Translations under genes and position numbers: made by a program
The notes under the pieces: model-generated
Told to the model about the DNA's origin: nothing
Database searches by the model: none
The model's input: only the letters and a program-made list of their open reading frames with translations
In this document: piece by piece, positions 17,530 through 28,938 of the stretch
How positions within the stretch are numbered: position 1 is the first letter of the stretch
Layout of the letters: the number at the start of each line of letters is the position of its first letter
Assembly: GCF_000828055.2 (NCBI RefSeq)
Contig: NZ_CP010523.2
Location: 2,294,001-2,358,000 of the forward strand
Source of the DNA: Klebsiella variicola
Lineage (GTDB): Bacteria; Pseudomonadota; Gammaproteobacteria; Enterobacterales; Enterobacteriaceae
Reading direction: 5' to 3'
DNA: 64,000 bases

Positions 17530-18510
17530 TTAAGCCTGAACCGTGAGAATGACGCTTCCTGTTGTATGACCCGCCTCCAGAACCCGGTGTGCTTCTGCTG
17601 CGTCGGTAAGGATAAATTCAGCGCCAATGTGATTTTCAAGTCCTGCCGACAGCGCTGACATAAGGTCAGAAGCCCCTTTCCTGTATAGCGCAGCATCATC
17701 TGAATAGGCGAGTGAACTTGGTCGCATTAGTGCTATAGATCGGGCAAATCCCAGTTCTTCCACCCGCACGGGAGGTATGGGGCCGGCAGGCTGTCCAAGA
17801 CTGGCGACAGTGCCAAAAGGGCGGACCACGCCGAGCGTTCTGGAGAGCATTGTTCCTCCTATACCGTCGATGGCCAGATGTACGCCATACCCTTCCGTGA
17901 TCTCGCGGACTTTGTCCGGCCATGCAGCGTCGGTATGGAGCAAAACTTCACTCGCACCAGCAAGGCGGGCCGTTGCTACTTTTTCCGGTGAACCCGTTGT
18001 ACCGATAACCCTGGCACCTTTCATCGTTGCCCAGCGGGTCACTATCTGCCCCAGCCCTCCGGCAGCAGAATGAACCAGTATCCAGTCGCCAGCCCTGACT
18101 TCCCTTACTTTGTTGAGTAACATATGCGCGGTAAGGCCCCGAAGCATCGTACTACCGGCTGTACGAGTGTCCACACCATCCGGGATCCTGATAAGGCGGC
18201 TGGCAGGTATATTGCGACATTCAGCATAAGCGCCCATCGGATTTCCCGTATAGGCAACGCGGTCTCCTGCTGCAAAGGACCTGACGTTACTGCCCGTTGC
18301 TGTGACGACTCCGGCCCCTTCAAAACCAGGCACCGCCTGGGGATAGGGCTGAGGGTAGAGCCCTGAGCGAAAATAGATGTCAACAAAATTCACGCCGATT
18401 ATTTCGTGTCTGATACTGACTTCATCGGGACCGGGACTGACTAGCTCTCTTTCCACCGCTTTAAGAACCTCAGGTCCACCCGGCTGGCTAATAATCATTG
18501 CTAACGACAT
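17530..18510 (-). CDS. NADPH:quinone oxidoreductase-like MDR protein
   Basis: The 326-residue protein is a zinc-free medium-chain dehydrogenase of the quinone oxidoreductase/zeta-crystallin type. It has the GroES-like domain (NFVDIYFRSGLYP near residues 40-52) and a Rossmann domain with HSAAGGLGQIV near 147-157. The catalytic zinc cysteines of alcohol dehydrogenases are absent. It would reduce quinones or enones with NADPH in the cytosol. It is divergent from a LysR gene 107 bases away, which is the likely regulator. Confidence 0.87.
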   Translation of the reverse strand: MSLAMIISQPGGPEVLKAVERELVSPGPDEVSIRHEIIGVNFVDIYFRSGLYPQPYPQAVPGFEGAGVVTATGSNVRSFAAGDRVAYTGNPMGAYAECRNIPASRLIRIPDGVDTRTAGSTMLRGLTAHMLLNKVREVRAGDWILVHSAAGGLGQIVTRWATMKGARVIGTTGSPEKVATARLAGASEVLLHTDAAWPDKVREITEGYGVHLAIDGIGGTMLSRTLGVVRPFGTVASLGQPAGPIPPVRVEELGFARSIALMRPSSLAYSDDAALYRKGASDLMSALSAGLENHIGAEFILTDAAEAHRVLEAGHTTGSVILTVQA

Positions 18511-18617
18511 TATTTTTTCCTCACTTATAAAGTGAGAAAACTATAAATGAGTTTATTACAGGAAGAATACAGGTATAAAAGCACCATACATGTGTAAAAA
18601 TGCACAAGAGGTGAGAT

Positions 18618-19484
18618 ATGGACTGGCAGGATTTACATTTTTTTTTCGCCCTTGCCCGGTGTGGTTCCCTGTCGGCCGCAGCCAGGGAACTTGGCGTAGA
18701 CCATGCCACTGTGGGCCGCCGGATTGCGGCCCTTGAAAGTTCTCTGGGCCTGAGGCTCACAGAGCGTTTGCCACGCCGTACCACGCTTACCGGGCATGGG
18801 CGGATTATCGCCTCCGGCGCTGACGAAATGTACCGTATTGCAGACCGTATTCGAATCCAGGCGAGGTCATTGTGTGCCGAACCGGCCGTGCCTATAAATA
18901 TCAGCGCGTCACCTGCCGTTGCAGCACACCTCATTGCGCCTGCTATAGCAGGATTCACCCGGAAACATCCGGGTATCACGTTGTCATTATCCGGCGTTTC
19001 GCACCATGTTCTTCTGAATAAAAGTGAGGCTGACATTGCGGTTCGCCTGGAAAGGCCTGACGATCCAGACCTGATGACAAGGCGTATAGGTACCATGCGC
19101 TTTGGTCTTTATGCTTCTCAGTTCTGGCAAGAAATTCCGCAAGAAGATTGGGTATTTATTGCTTATGACAGCACGCTTGCACATGTCACGCAGCAGCAAT
19201 GGCTGGAATCACTGCTGAACGGGCGACGAGTTATCTTTCGGGCAAGCGATCTGATGGCGCAGCAACAGGCAGCCCGGAAAGGATTGGGCATCGTTACTTT
19301 ACCCTGCTTTATGGGTGATAATGACAGCGAACTGGTAAGGCTGCCGGAAAATCTGCCTTCGCCCGTGAGGAACATTTGGCTGGTTGCCTACCCTGAAATT
19401 AAGCGCGATCGCTCTGCTGTCGTGGTGATGGATTTCCTGGCTGAAATCATTGGCCGGTCCTGCCCACCTGGCAAGGATATCTGA
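18618..19484 (+). CDS. LysR-family transcriptional regulator (divergent from quinone oxidoreductase)
   Basis: The 288-residue protein has the N-terminal winged helix-turn-helix (residues 1-60, SLSAAARELGVDHATVGRRI) and a LysR substrate-binding domain. The AAGAGGTGAG ribosome site precedes ATG 18618. The classic divergent pairing with the oxidoreductase gene implies that it controls that gene and itself from the 107-base AT-rich gap. Inducer unknown. Confidence 0.88.
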   Translation: MDWQDLHFFFALARCGSLSAAARELGVDHATVGRRIAALESSLGLRLTERLPRRTTLTGHGRIIASGADEMYRIADRIRIQARSLCAEPAVPINISASPAVAAHLIAPAIAGFTRKHPGITLSLSGVSHHVLLNKSEADIAVRLERPDDPDLMTRRIGTMRFGLYASQFWQEIPQEDWVFIAYDSTLAHVTQQQWLESLLNGRRVIFRASDLMAQQQAARKGLGIVTLPCFMGDNDSELVRLPENLPSPVRNIWLVAYPEIKRDRSAVVVMDFLAEIIGRSCPPGKDI

Positions 19485-19598
19485 TTTTTTTCTTGTTAAT
19501 TACTTATGTTATATGACTGGCAGGGTTTCCCGGTAAAACGAACCATTCACGTTTAGAGATCTTCCGACATACTGATTATGTCCTCTGAGGAGATCACC

Positions 19599-19709
19599 AT
19601 GCGTAAAGCCCGATTCATCGAACACCAGATCATTGCCGTTCTGAAGTCCGTCGAAGACAGACGTACCGTTAAGGGGGCAGTTTGGATATCAAAAAATATT
19701 GTACGTTAA
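19599..19709 (+). mobile_element. IS3-family transposase OrfA 5' fragment
   Basis: The 36-residue open frame begins MRKARFIEHQIIAVLKSVED, the characteristic start of IS3-family (IS407/ISEhe3-like) OrfA proteins, preceded by a GAGGAG ribosome site. After RRTVKG the homology breaks and the frame ends at 19707-19709. OrfB and the right end are missing, so this is a dead remnant. It marks past insertion near the right edge of the lower-GC patch. Confidence 0.65.
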
Positions 19710-19886
19710 GGCTGTATTTTTGACCTTTCGACTTTAGCTGGTCTCAGCCGACGAAACCACTGCGGGGTTAATGAAACTGCCGTCGTAGTTGCTTATTTCA
19801 TGCTTGTCAGAAACGACAGCATCCGTAATCAGACCTGTTATCCAAATTAATGTCAGGATAAATTTATCTTCCGGCAAGTTGTATAA

Positions 19887-19930
19887 GTTGCATTTGCAAC
19901 ATATGCGTAACCAGGCATGTTGCAAATGCA
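19887..19930. promoter_or_regulatory. Palindromic upstream activating element for sfnG
   Basis: Two perfect 14-base arms, tgcatttgcaacat (19889-19902) and atgttgcaaatgca (19917-19930), face each other across 14 bases. The left arm also contains its own palindrome, gttgca-tt-tgcaac (19887-19900). The element lies 66 bases and more upstream of the -24 box, the usual position for an enhancer-binding activator of sigma-54 promoters. Confidence 0.5.
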
Positions 19931-19995
19931 GCAGATAAGTTCCTTTCTTTTTTTATAATTAGCTGTTTTTAAAAAAATTATTTCGCCTCCTGTTT

Positions 19996-20012
19996 TGGCA
20001 TGCATTCTGCAA
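19996..20012 (+). promoter_or_regulatory. Sigma-54 (-24/-12) promoter of sfnG
   Basis: TGGCATG-catt-CTGCA keeps the invariant GG (19997-19998) and GC (20009-20010) exactly 10 bases apart. It differs from TGGCACG-N4-TTGCA at two less critical positions. It lies about 145 bases before the sfnG start. In pseudomonads the sulfone genes are sigma-54 dependent, which supports the call. Confidence 0.6.
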
Positions 20013-20155
20013 ACACCTTTATAACCAAATGCTGTCTTTTTATTTTTTAAAATCAAAAAACGTTATATAGAAAGATGGTAATTCGCGGCTACAGCAACTC
20101 GCCTGCAACGTGTTGTAAGGCGGACAGATAAATTCATCAATGACGGGAGTGCCCT

Positions 20156-21283
20156 ATGTCCATTTCAGAGCCAGGTAATCATCCGCTGCAGTTCGCCTAT
20201 TGGGTGCCGAACGTGTCGGGCGGGTTAGTGATCAGTAATATCCCGCAGCGTACCAGTTGGGATATCGACTACAACCGTAAGCTGGCGCAAATTGCTGAAC
20301 GTGCCGGTTTTGACTATGCGCTTACGCAGATCCGTTTTACGGCCGGCTATGGTGCTGACAACCAACATGAGTCGGTCTCTTTTTCGCAGGCGCTACTCGC
20401 ATCAACTGAAAATCTGAAAGTGATCGCCGCCTTGCTTCCCGGCCCCTGGAACCCCACTCTGGCAGCAAAACAAATCGCCACTATCAGTCATCTGTACGGC
20501 CCGCGCATCGCGGTCAATATCGTCAGCGGCTGGTTCCGTGGTGAGTTTAAAGCTATCGGCGAACCCTGGCTGGACCATGAAGAGCGTTACCTGCGTTCAG
20601 AAGAGTTTATCCGTTGCCTGCAGGGCATCTGGCGCGAAGACAGCTTTACCTTTGCCGGCGATTTCTATCGCTTTCGTGATTATTCCCTCAAGCCCAAGCC
20701 GCTGGCGCCGCTGCCGGAAATTTTCCAGGGTGGTAGTTCGCGTGCCGCGCGGGACATGGCCGCGCGCGTTTCCGACTGGTATTTCACCAACGGCAACACG
20801 CCTGAAGGCATCAAAGCACAGGTGGATGACATCCAGCGTAAGGCGGCACAAAACCAGCATCAGGTGAAGATCGGGGTTAACGGCTTCGTTATTGCGCGTG
20901 AAAGCGAAAAAGAGGCGCAGGCGGTGCTGCGGGAAATTATTGATAACGCCAATCCGGACGCGGTGAAAGGGTTCCAGCACGAAGTGAAAAACGCCGGCAG
21001 CGCATCGCCGGAGGGCGAGGGCAACTGGGCCAAATCCAGCTTTGAAGATTTGGTGCAATACAACGACGGCTTTAAAACCAACCTGATTGGCACGCCGCAG
21101 CAGATTGCAGAGCGCATCATTGCGCTCAAACAGTCAGGTGTCAATCTGCTGCTGCTGGCATTCCTGCATTTCCAGGAGGAAGTCGAGTTCTTCGGAAGGG
21201 AAGTGATCCCTCGGGTGCGTGAGCTGGAAAAGCAATCTCAGCCTGCTATAGCCCACGTCGTGCCAGAAGCCCTCAAGTATTGA
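20156..21283 (+). CDS. sfnG: Dimethylsulfone monooxygenase SfnG
   Basis: The 375-residue protein is a flavin-dependent monooxygenase of the bacterial luciferase/SsuD superfamily. It closely follows the SfnG pattern: FAYWVPNVSGGLVISNIPQ at the N-terminus, a PGPWNPTLAAKQ segment near residue 97 and NIVSGWFRGEF near 121. SfnG uses FMNH2 and oxygen to convert dimethylsulfone to methanesulfinate for sulfur scavenging. A reductase partner is not in the window. GGGAG precedes the ATG. It stands alone, flanked by a control region and the convergent bud operon. Confidence 0.85.
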   Translation: MSISEPGNHPLQFAYWVPNVSGGLVISNIPQRTSWDIDYNRKLAQIAERAGFDYALTQIRFTAGYGADNQHESVSFSQALLASTENLKVIAALLPGPWNPTLAAKQIATISHLYGPRIAVNIVSGWFRGEFKAIGEPWLDHEERYLRSEEFIRCLQGIWREDSFTFAGDFYRFRDYSLKPKPLAPLPEIFQGGSSRAARDMAARVSDWYFTNGNTPEGIKAQVDDIQRKAAQNQHQVKIGVNGFVIARESEKEAQAVLREIIDNANPDAVKGFQHEVKNAGSASPEGEGNWAKSSFEDLVQYNDGFKTNLIGTPQQIAERIIALKQSGVNLLLLAFLHFQEEVEFFGREVIPRVRELEKQSQPAIAHVVPEALKY

Positions 21284-21319
21284 TGCTTCGTTTCCCCGGG
21301 ATGCTTACACTTACAAACC

Positions 21320-21349
21320 AAAAAAAAGCCCCTGCGCGAAAGCAGGGGC
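21320..21349 (-). terminator. Rho-independent terminator of the budABC operon
   Basis: The perfect 8-base stem gcccctgc / gcaggggc (21328-21349) with loop gcgaaa is followed, on the minus strand, by eight T residues (A run 21320-21327). It lies 26 bases after the budC stop. It may also stop sfnG transcripts weakly from the other side. Confidence 0.85.
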
Positions 21350-21374
21350 AAGCCATGTCAGAGCTTATTTTTTA

Positions 21375-23848
<2,474 letters not shown>

Positions 23849-23857
23849 GTGAACCCC

Positions 23858-24637
23858 TTAACTTTCTACGGAACGGATGGCGGCATCGAGATTATCGGGA
23901 TGCAGATTGGCCTGCAGGAACGCGCTGTCGGCGGGCAGGTCGATCATCAGCTTGTGAATTTCGCCGAAGGTCAGCACCCCGTGATCGAGCTGGTAATCCA
24001 GCAGGTGACCGCCGCCTTTGCGGTCATCGGTAATAAAGTGCTCGTGATACCCGGCGACATTGATCCCCTGCATATGCTGCGGGGTACGGAAGCCGACCAG
24101 CACCCCTTCGCGCTGGTTAAAGCGGAACACCGGCTGATCGTCGAGGACGTCGGTCATCGCCCGGTACGGCGGCGTCTGGCGCGGCACGGTGCGGGTATGG
24201 GCATGGCGGAAATGGCCGTCGATGCGCAGGGCGCAGAACAGGTTGTCAGAGGGAATTTGCTGGTCAATAACGTCGTGCAGTTGCTGGCGGCTCACCGGAT
24301 GGTCAAAGGTTTTCCGGTACTGCGGCTGGAACCAGGTCATCACCGCGAACGGCGTTTTTTGCTCCGGCTGGGCTTTGCGCGCGCTGCCGTCGGCGCGCAG
24401 CTGATAGACCTGACTGCTGAAGGCGATCAGCTCCCCGTCCAGCTCATTAAAGGTGCCGAGGCCGAAATCGCCGTGTTTCAGCAGGTCCGCGATGGTGGTG
24501 CTGCCTTCGTAAACCCCGCTCAGCAGGGCGCTCATTAGCGATGTCTGATAGAGCACGCTTTCGGGATGCTGCGCGGAAAACGCCCGTAGGGTTTCGCACA
24601 GACTCTCTTCGCAGGTGCATTCAGCAGAGTGATTCAT
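23858..24637 (-). CDS. budA: Alpha-acetolactate decarboxylase BudA
   Basis: The 259-residue protein converts alpha-acetolactate to (R)-acetoin. The zinc ligands His198, His200 (YHEHF) and His211 (GGHLLDY) are present and match the spacing of characterised decarboxylases. It is the first gene of the bud operon and is divergent from budR across 106 bases. Confidence 0.96.
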   Translation of the reverse strand: MNHSAECTCEESLCETLRAFSAQHPESVLYQTSLMSALLSGVYEGSTTIADLLKHGDFGLGTFNELDGELIAFSSQVYQLRADGSARKAQPEQKTPFAVMTWFQPQYRKTFDHPVSRQQLHDVIDQQIPSDNLFCALRIDGHFRHAHTRTVPRQTPPYRAMTDVLDDQPVFRFNQREGVLVGFRTPQHMQGINVAGYHEHFITDDRKGGGHLLDYQLDHGVLTFGEIHKLMIDLPADSAFLQANLHPDNLDAAIRSVES

Positions 24638-24743
24638 ATACCACTTCCTCGTTCAACAAATATAAGAAAGGTTAAATAAATGTTGACCCGATTCAGCTCA
24701 CAGTTCCAATATAGAAACCATGCTGGTTTGAGACGTTTTCGAT

Positions 24744-25616
24744 ATGGAACTTCGTTATCTTCGTTATTTTGTCGCCGTCGCCAGGACGCGGCACTTCACC
24801 CAGGCCGCCAAGGAGCTGGGTATTTCACAACCTCCGTTAAGTCAGCAAATTCAGCGACTTGAACGAGAGGTGGGGACCCCGCTGTTTCGGCGTTTAACCC
24901 GCGGGGTGGAGCTGACGGAAGCGGGAGAGTCGTTCTATGAGGATGCCCGCCAGATCCTCGCCATGAGCGATGCGGCGCTGGAGAAGGCCAAGGGCATTGC
25001 GCGCGGGATGAACGGCAGCCTGTCGCTAGGCATTACCAGTTCTGATGCTTTCCATCCGCAAATCTTCACGTTGCTGCACCGTTTTCAGCTCGACCACCCC
25101 GGGGTGACCCTGCACCAGATGGAAGACAATATGGCCAATCTGATGACCGCCCTGAGCGAGGCCGAGCTGGATATCGCCTTCGTCCGTCTGCCGTGTGAGA
25201 GCAGTAAAGCCTTTAATCTGCGGATTATTGATGAGGAGCCGATGGTCATCGCGCTGCCGCGCGATAACCCGCTGGCGACGCAGCCGACCCTGGCCCTGGA
25301 ACAGCTGTGCGACGTGGCGCCGATCCTCTTCCCGCGGGAGGTGGCCCCCGGGCTGTATGAGCTGGTGTACAACAGCTGCCTGCGCGCCGGGATCGACATG
25401 GAGCGTGCCTGGCAGTCGTCCCAGATTTCGTCGTCGCTGAGCATGGTCAATGCCGGGTTCGGCTTCGCGCTGGTCCCGCAGTCGATGACCTGCATTCAAC
25501 AGCCGAACGTCAGCTATCACCCGCTCAGTGGGGCGCCGCTGAAGACCGATATCGCCATCGCCTGGCGGCGCTTCGAGCGCTCACGCACGGTGAAACGCTT
25601 TCTGGCGATGTTTTAA
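24744..25616 (+). CDS. budR: LysR-type activator of the bud operon, BudR
   Basis: The 290-residue protein has a LysR helix-turn-helix (residues 16-40, HFTQAAKELGISQPPLSQQI) and an effector domain. BudR/AlsR activates the butanediol operon in response to acetate and low pH. Its divergent position next to budA is diagnostic. The 106-base AT-rich gap between the two genes should hold its T-N11-A binding sites. Confidence 0.92.
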   Translation: MELRYLRYFVAVARTRHFTQAAKELGISQPPLSQQIQRLEREVGTPLFRRLTRGVELTEAGESFYEDARQILAMSDAALEKAKGIARGMNGSLSLGITSSDAFHPQIFTLLHRFQLDHPGVTLHQMEDNMANLMTALSEAELDIAFVRLPCESSKAFNLRIIDEEPMVIALPRDNPLATQPTLALEQLCDVAPILFPREVAPGLYELVYNSCLRAGIDMERAWQSSQISSSLSMVNAGFGFALVPQSMTCIQQPNVSYHPLSGAPLKTDIAIAWRRFERSRTVKRFLAMF

Positions 25617-25707
25617 TTGTCACCCCTGATAATTGGCAGGCCGCATGCTTTCGCTTTCACGTTACAGTTAGGCGGTCTTTCAGTGCTTGTACAAACAGGG
25701 AAGAGTT

Positions 25708-26100
25708 ATGAAAAAAAGAGTGATGCCGGTGATGTTGCTTGCGGTGCTTAGCGGCTGCGCACCGCTGCACCCGTCCGATTGCCATAAAACCTCGGCCCTC
25801 GGCAGCTGTAGCTCCGGACGTTTTAGCGACGAGGATGAATATGGGCAGCAGGCAAGGGCGATTAAAAACGCGCTGGAGGCCCAGCTTGCCGATCGATATG
25901 CGTGGCACGGGAAAAAGTGCCGTCTGCATCTTGAGTTTGCCCGCGATGGTAAACTGAAAAAAATCGACGCCGTCGAGGGAAATAAAGCATACTGCGCCGC
26001 GCTACGCGAAGCGGCAGCGCGGGCGACCTTCCCGGCATTTACCAGTCAGCAAGTCTATGATGCTTTTGCCCGGTCACGTTTTAATATGCAGGGAGACTAG
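25708..26100 (+). CDS. Lipoprotein with TolA/TonB C-terminal-like domain
   Basis: The 130-residue protein starts at ATG 25708, with GGGAAGAG upstream. It has a lipoprotein signal with lipobox LSGC (Cys17) and paired cysteines in the mature part (near residues 26, 35, 71 and 93). The pattern YAWHGKKCRLHLEFARDGKLKKIDAVEGNKAYCAALREAA is that of the cell-envelope-integrity TolA C-terminal family. It probably sits in the periplasm, anchored to a membrane. Role unknown. Confidence 0.8.
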   Translation: MKKRVMPVMLLAVLSGCAPLHPSDCHKTSALGSCSSGRFSDEDEYGQQARAIKNALEAQLADRYAWHGKKCRLHLEFARDGKLKKIDAVEGNKAYCAALREAAARATFPAFTSQQVYDAFARSRFNMQGD

Positions 26101-26310
26101 ATTGAGAAAAGTCTTTTTTGGTTAACTAACTCATAATTTTCCGAGAGAAAGGAGGGATAATATTAATATATAACTGTATTGTGCTTTTTATTGTTTTCAA
26201 TAGTAGGTTATTGTATTCGTTGATTAAATTAATGCTTTTAAGCATTTCAGGAAATAGAAATTGAATTTCACAGGGTTAAATCATTTGCTGCCTTAAACAA
26301 GGAGTGGTCA

Positions 26311-26652
26311 GTGAATAAAATTAATTTACAGGTGTGGTCAACATTCAGACTTTACGGCAAAATTTGCGAAAATTGCTCCGGCGCAATGGCACTGTGTTTG
26401 TTGCAAGCGCTGGCAATGTTGGGTTGTCTCAGCAACCGTGGTGTGGGTGGGGCATATTACTGGCTATTAACGTTTATAGCTGTTTTAGCCACCGTTGGTT
26501 TCCTGGGGTCTCTCATTAGTATTGGTAACACCATCTATTTCTATACCAGAGACCGGAAAATTGAGTGTTATATCATTTATGCTGTTTTTTATCCTGTGGT
26601 GATTGGCGTGTTGATCACTGCAGCTGCCACCTTGAAGTCAATTAGCGGTTAG
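26311..26652 (+). CDS. Small membrane protein of unknown function, GTG start
   Basis: The 113-residue protein begins at GTG 26311, with AAGGAG at 26299-26304. It has three hydrophobic stretches (about residues 28-45, 50-72 and 88-106) and four cysteines in the N-terminal half. I do not recognise a family. The gene and the 210 AT-rich bases before it contrast with the GC-rich neighbours, suggesting acquisition. Confidence 0.6.
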   Translation: MNKINLQVWSTFRLYGKICENCSGAMALCLLQALAMLGCLSNRGVGGAYYWLLTFIAVLATVGFLGSLISIGNTIYFYTRDRKIECYIIYAVFYPVVIGVLITAAATLKSISG

Positions 26653-26705
26653 TCAGCCTGGCGCTGCAGTAACAGGGGAGCCATTACCTGACTCCCCGAG
26701 TTCGT

Positions 26706-27476
26706 CTACTGCGCCACCCAGCCGCCATCCATATTCCATGCGGCGCCGCGCACCTGGGCAGCGGCATCGCTGCACAGAAACAGCGCCATTTCGCCCAGTT
26801 GCTGCGGGGTGACAAACTCCCCGGAGGGCTGTTTTTCCGCCAGAAGCTGGGCGCTGGCCTGCTCCGGGTCGACCCCCTCGGCGATGCGCTTATCGATCTG
26901 CTGCTGCACCAGCGGGGTCAGCACCCAGCCCGGGCAGATGGCATTGCAGGTGATGCCGCTGCGCGCGGTTTCCAGGGCCACGGTTTTGGTCAGCCCGACC
27001 ACCGCGTGCTTGGCGGCGACGTAGGCCGATTTCTCTTTCGACGCCACCAGGCCATGCACTGAGGCTATGTTGATAATGCGCCCCCAGTTGCGCTGGCGCA
27101 TGCCCGGCAGCGCCAGGCGGGTGGTGTGGAAGACGCTGGAGAGATTGATCGCGATGATGTCGTTCCATTTGTCCACCGGGAACTGCTCCACCGGGGCGAC
27201 GTGCTGGATGCCGGCGTTATTGATCACGATATCGACGCCGCCGAAGGTGCTTTCGGCATAGTGCATCATCGCCTCGATCTGCCCGACGTCGCGCAGGTCG
27301 GCGTCGTGATAGCCGGGGATCTTACCCAGCGCGGCGACTTCAGCCCGGGCGTGGCTGCTGTCGCCGAAGCCATTGAGGATCACCTGCGCGCCCGCCTGAG
27401 CCAGCACTTTGGCGATCCCTAAACCGATGCCGCTGGTGGAGCCGGTGACCAGCGCTGTTTTACCGTGCAAATTCAT
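26706..27476 (-). CDS. 3-hydroxybutyrate dehydrogenase
   Basis: The 256-residue SDR has the motif TGSTSGIGLG (residues 11-20), NNAG, and a catalytic Ser/Tyr-x-x-x-Lys (YVAAK). The segment QHVAPVEQFPVDKWNDIIAI is typical of D-3-hydroxybutyrate dehydrogenase. It oxidises D-3-hydroxybutyrate to acetoacetate with NAD. It is the last gene of the six-gene ketone-body operon, 23 bases after the permease. Confidence 0.88.
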   Translation of the reverse strand: MNLHGKTALVTGSTSGIGLGIAKVLAQAGAQVILNGFGDSSHARAEVAALGKIPGYHDADLRDVGQIEAMMHYAESTFGGVDIVINNAGIQHVAPVEQFPVDKWNDIIAINLSSVFHTTRLALPGMRQRNWGRIINIASVHGLVASKEKSAYVAAKHAVVGLTKTVALETARSGITCNAICPGWVLTPLVQQQIDKRIAEGVDPEQASAQLLAEKQPSGEFVTPQQLGEMALFLCSDAAAQVRGAAWNMDGGWVAQ

Positions 27477-27499
27477 TTTATTACTCCTTCAATCGGGTA

Positions 27500-28894
27500 T
27501 CAGACAATGCCGGTCACATAGAACGTGGCAATGACAAACAGTACCGCGAGGCTTTTGATCACCGTGATGGCGAAAATACCGCCGTAGGCCTGGCGATGGC
27601 TCAGGCCGGTGATCGCCAGCAGAGTGATCACCGCCCCGTTATGCGGCAGGGTGTCCATGCCGCCGCTGGCCATGGCGGCGACGCGGTGCAGGACCTCGAG
27701 CGGAATATTGGCGGCGTGGGCGGCGGCGACAAAGGTCTCGGACATCGCCGCCAGCGCGATGCTCATCCCCCCGGAGGCCGAGCCGGTGATCCCGGCCAGC
27801 ACCGTGACGCTGATCGCCTCGTTTAACAGCGGATTGGGAATGGCCGCGAGGGCTTTCGACAGCACCAGGAAACCCGGCAGGGCGGCGATAACCGCGCCGA
27901 ATCCGTACTCAGAGGCGGTGTTCATCGCCGCGAGAATAGCCCCACCCACCGCCGTTCGGCTCCCCTCCGCCAGCCGGCCGCGGATATTGCGATAGCCGCA
28001 GACCAGCACCAGCACAATGCCGGAGAGCAGCGCCGCCTGCACCGCCCAGATAGCGGTGATTTTCCCTACTTCGGTGACGACAGGCTTCGCCAGACCCGGC
28101 AGGGTGAGCTCATGGCTGGCGCCGTACCACTGCGGGATCCAGTGGGTAAACAGCAGATTCAGCACCCCCACTAACAGCAACGGGGCGATAGCGATCAGCG
28201 GATGCGGCAGATCGATGTCATCCGGGGTCTCCGGCTCATTTTGCAGGTCGGTCCCATAGCCTTCGCCGCGGGCCTGTGCTTTGCGGCGCTGACGCTCCAG
28301 CCACAGCAAGCCAAAAATGATAATGAACAGCGAGCCGATAAGCCCCAGCCAGGGGGCCGCCCAGGCGTTGGTGCCGAAGAAACTGGTGGGGATAATATTC
28401 TGGATCTGCGGCGTGCCGGGCAGGGCGTCCATGGTAAACGAGAATGCCCCGAGGGCGACGGTGGCCGGGATCAGCCGTTTGGGGATCCCGCTCTGGCGAA
28501 ACAGTTCGGCGGCGAAGGGGTAGACGGCAAAAGCCACCACAAACAGCGACACCCCGCCGTAGGTTAGCAGGGCGCACACCAGCACGATCACCGGGATCGC
28601 GTGGCGGCGTCCGAGGATGCGGATGGCGGCGGCGACAATCGACCGCGAGAATCCCGACAGCTCAATCAGCTTGCCGAACACGGCGCCCAGCAGAAACACC
28701 GGGAAATAGAGCTTCACAAAGCCGACCATTTTTTCCATAAACAGGCCGGTAAAGGCCGGGCCGACCGCGCCCGGGTCGGTGACCAGCACCGCGCCGAGGG
28801 CGGCGATCGGCGCAAAGAGGATCACGCTGTATCCACGGTAGGCCGCCAGCATCAGTAACGCCAGTGCGGCCAGGGCAATTATCACACTCATCAC
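27500..28894 (-). CDS. GntP-family permease, probable hydroxybutyrate importer
   Basis: The 464-residue protein has about 12-14 transmembrane segments and the GntP-family features (GVSLFVVAFAVYPFA near residue 114; a C-terminal HRVAAMASGGMDTLPHNGAV). GntP proteins import gluconate and other hydroxy or keto acids by proton symport. Its position between 3-hydroxybutyrate dehydrogenase and the acyl-CoA genes suggests that 3-hydroxybutyrate or acetoacetate is the substrate here. Confidence 0.85.
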   Translation of the reverse strand: MMSVIIALAALALLMLAAYRGYSVILFAPIAALGAVLVTDPGAVGPAFTGLFMEKMVGFVKLYFPVFLLGAVFGKLIELSGFSRSIVAAAIRILGRRHAIPVIVLVCALLTYGGVSLFVVAFAVYPFAAELFRQSGIPKRLIPATVALGAFSFTMDALPGTPQIQNIIPTSFFGTNAWAAPWLGLIGSLFIIIFGLLWLERQRRKAQARGEGYGTDLQNEPETPDDIDLPHPLIAIAPLLLVGVLNLLFTHWIPQWYGASHELTLPGLAKPVVTEVGKITAIWAVQAALLSGIVLVLVCGYRNIRGRLAEGSRTAVGGAILAAMNTASEYGFGAVIAALPGFLVLSKALAAIPNPLLNEAISVTVLAGITGSASGGMSIALAAMSETFVAAAHAANIPLEVLHRVAAMASGGMDTLPHNGAVITLLAITGLSHRQAYGGIFAITVIKSLAVLFVIATFYVTGIV

Positions 28895-28938
28895 GACGTC
28901 TCACTCTCATTGTTATTGTAGGGGTACAGAACGCGATA

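Larger units (their letters stand above)
19710..20155. other. AT-rich leader region upstream of sfnG
   Basis: This stretch of about 450 bases has no convincing gene. Short minus-strand frames here are Cys/Asn-rich and lack ribosome sites. It carries the palindromic upstream element (19887-19930) and a sigma-54-type promoter (19996-20012), so it is best read as the control region of the monooxygenase gene. Confidence 0.6.

Noticed and set aside
19734..19925. Minus-strand 63-residue open frame upstream of sfnG
   Set aside because: No ribosome site; it crosses the palindromic upstream element and is in an AT-rich control region.
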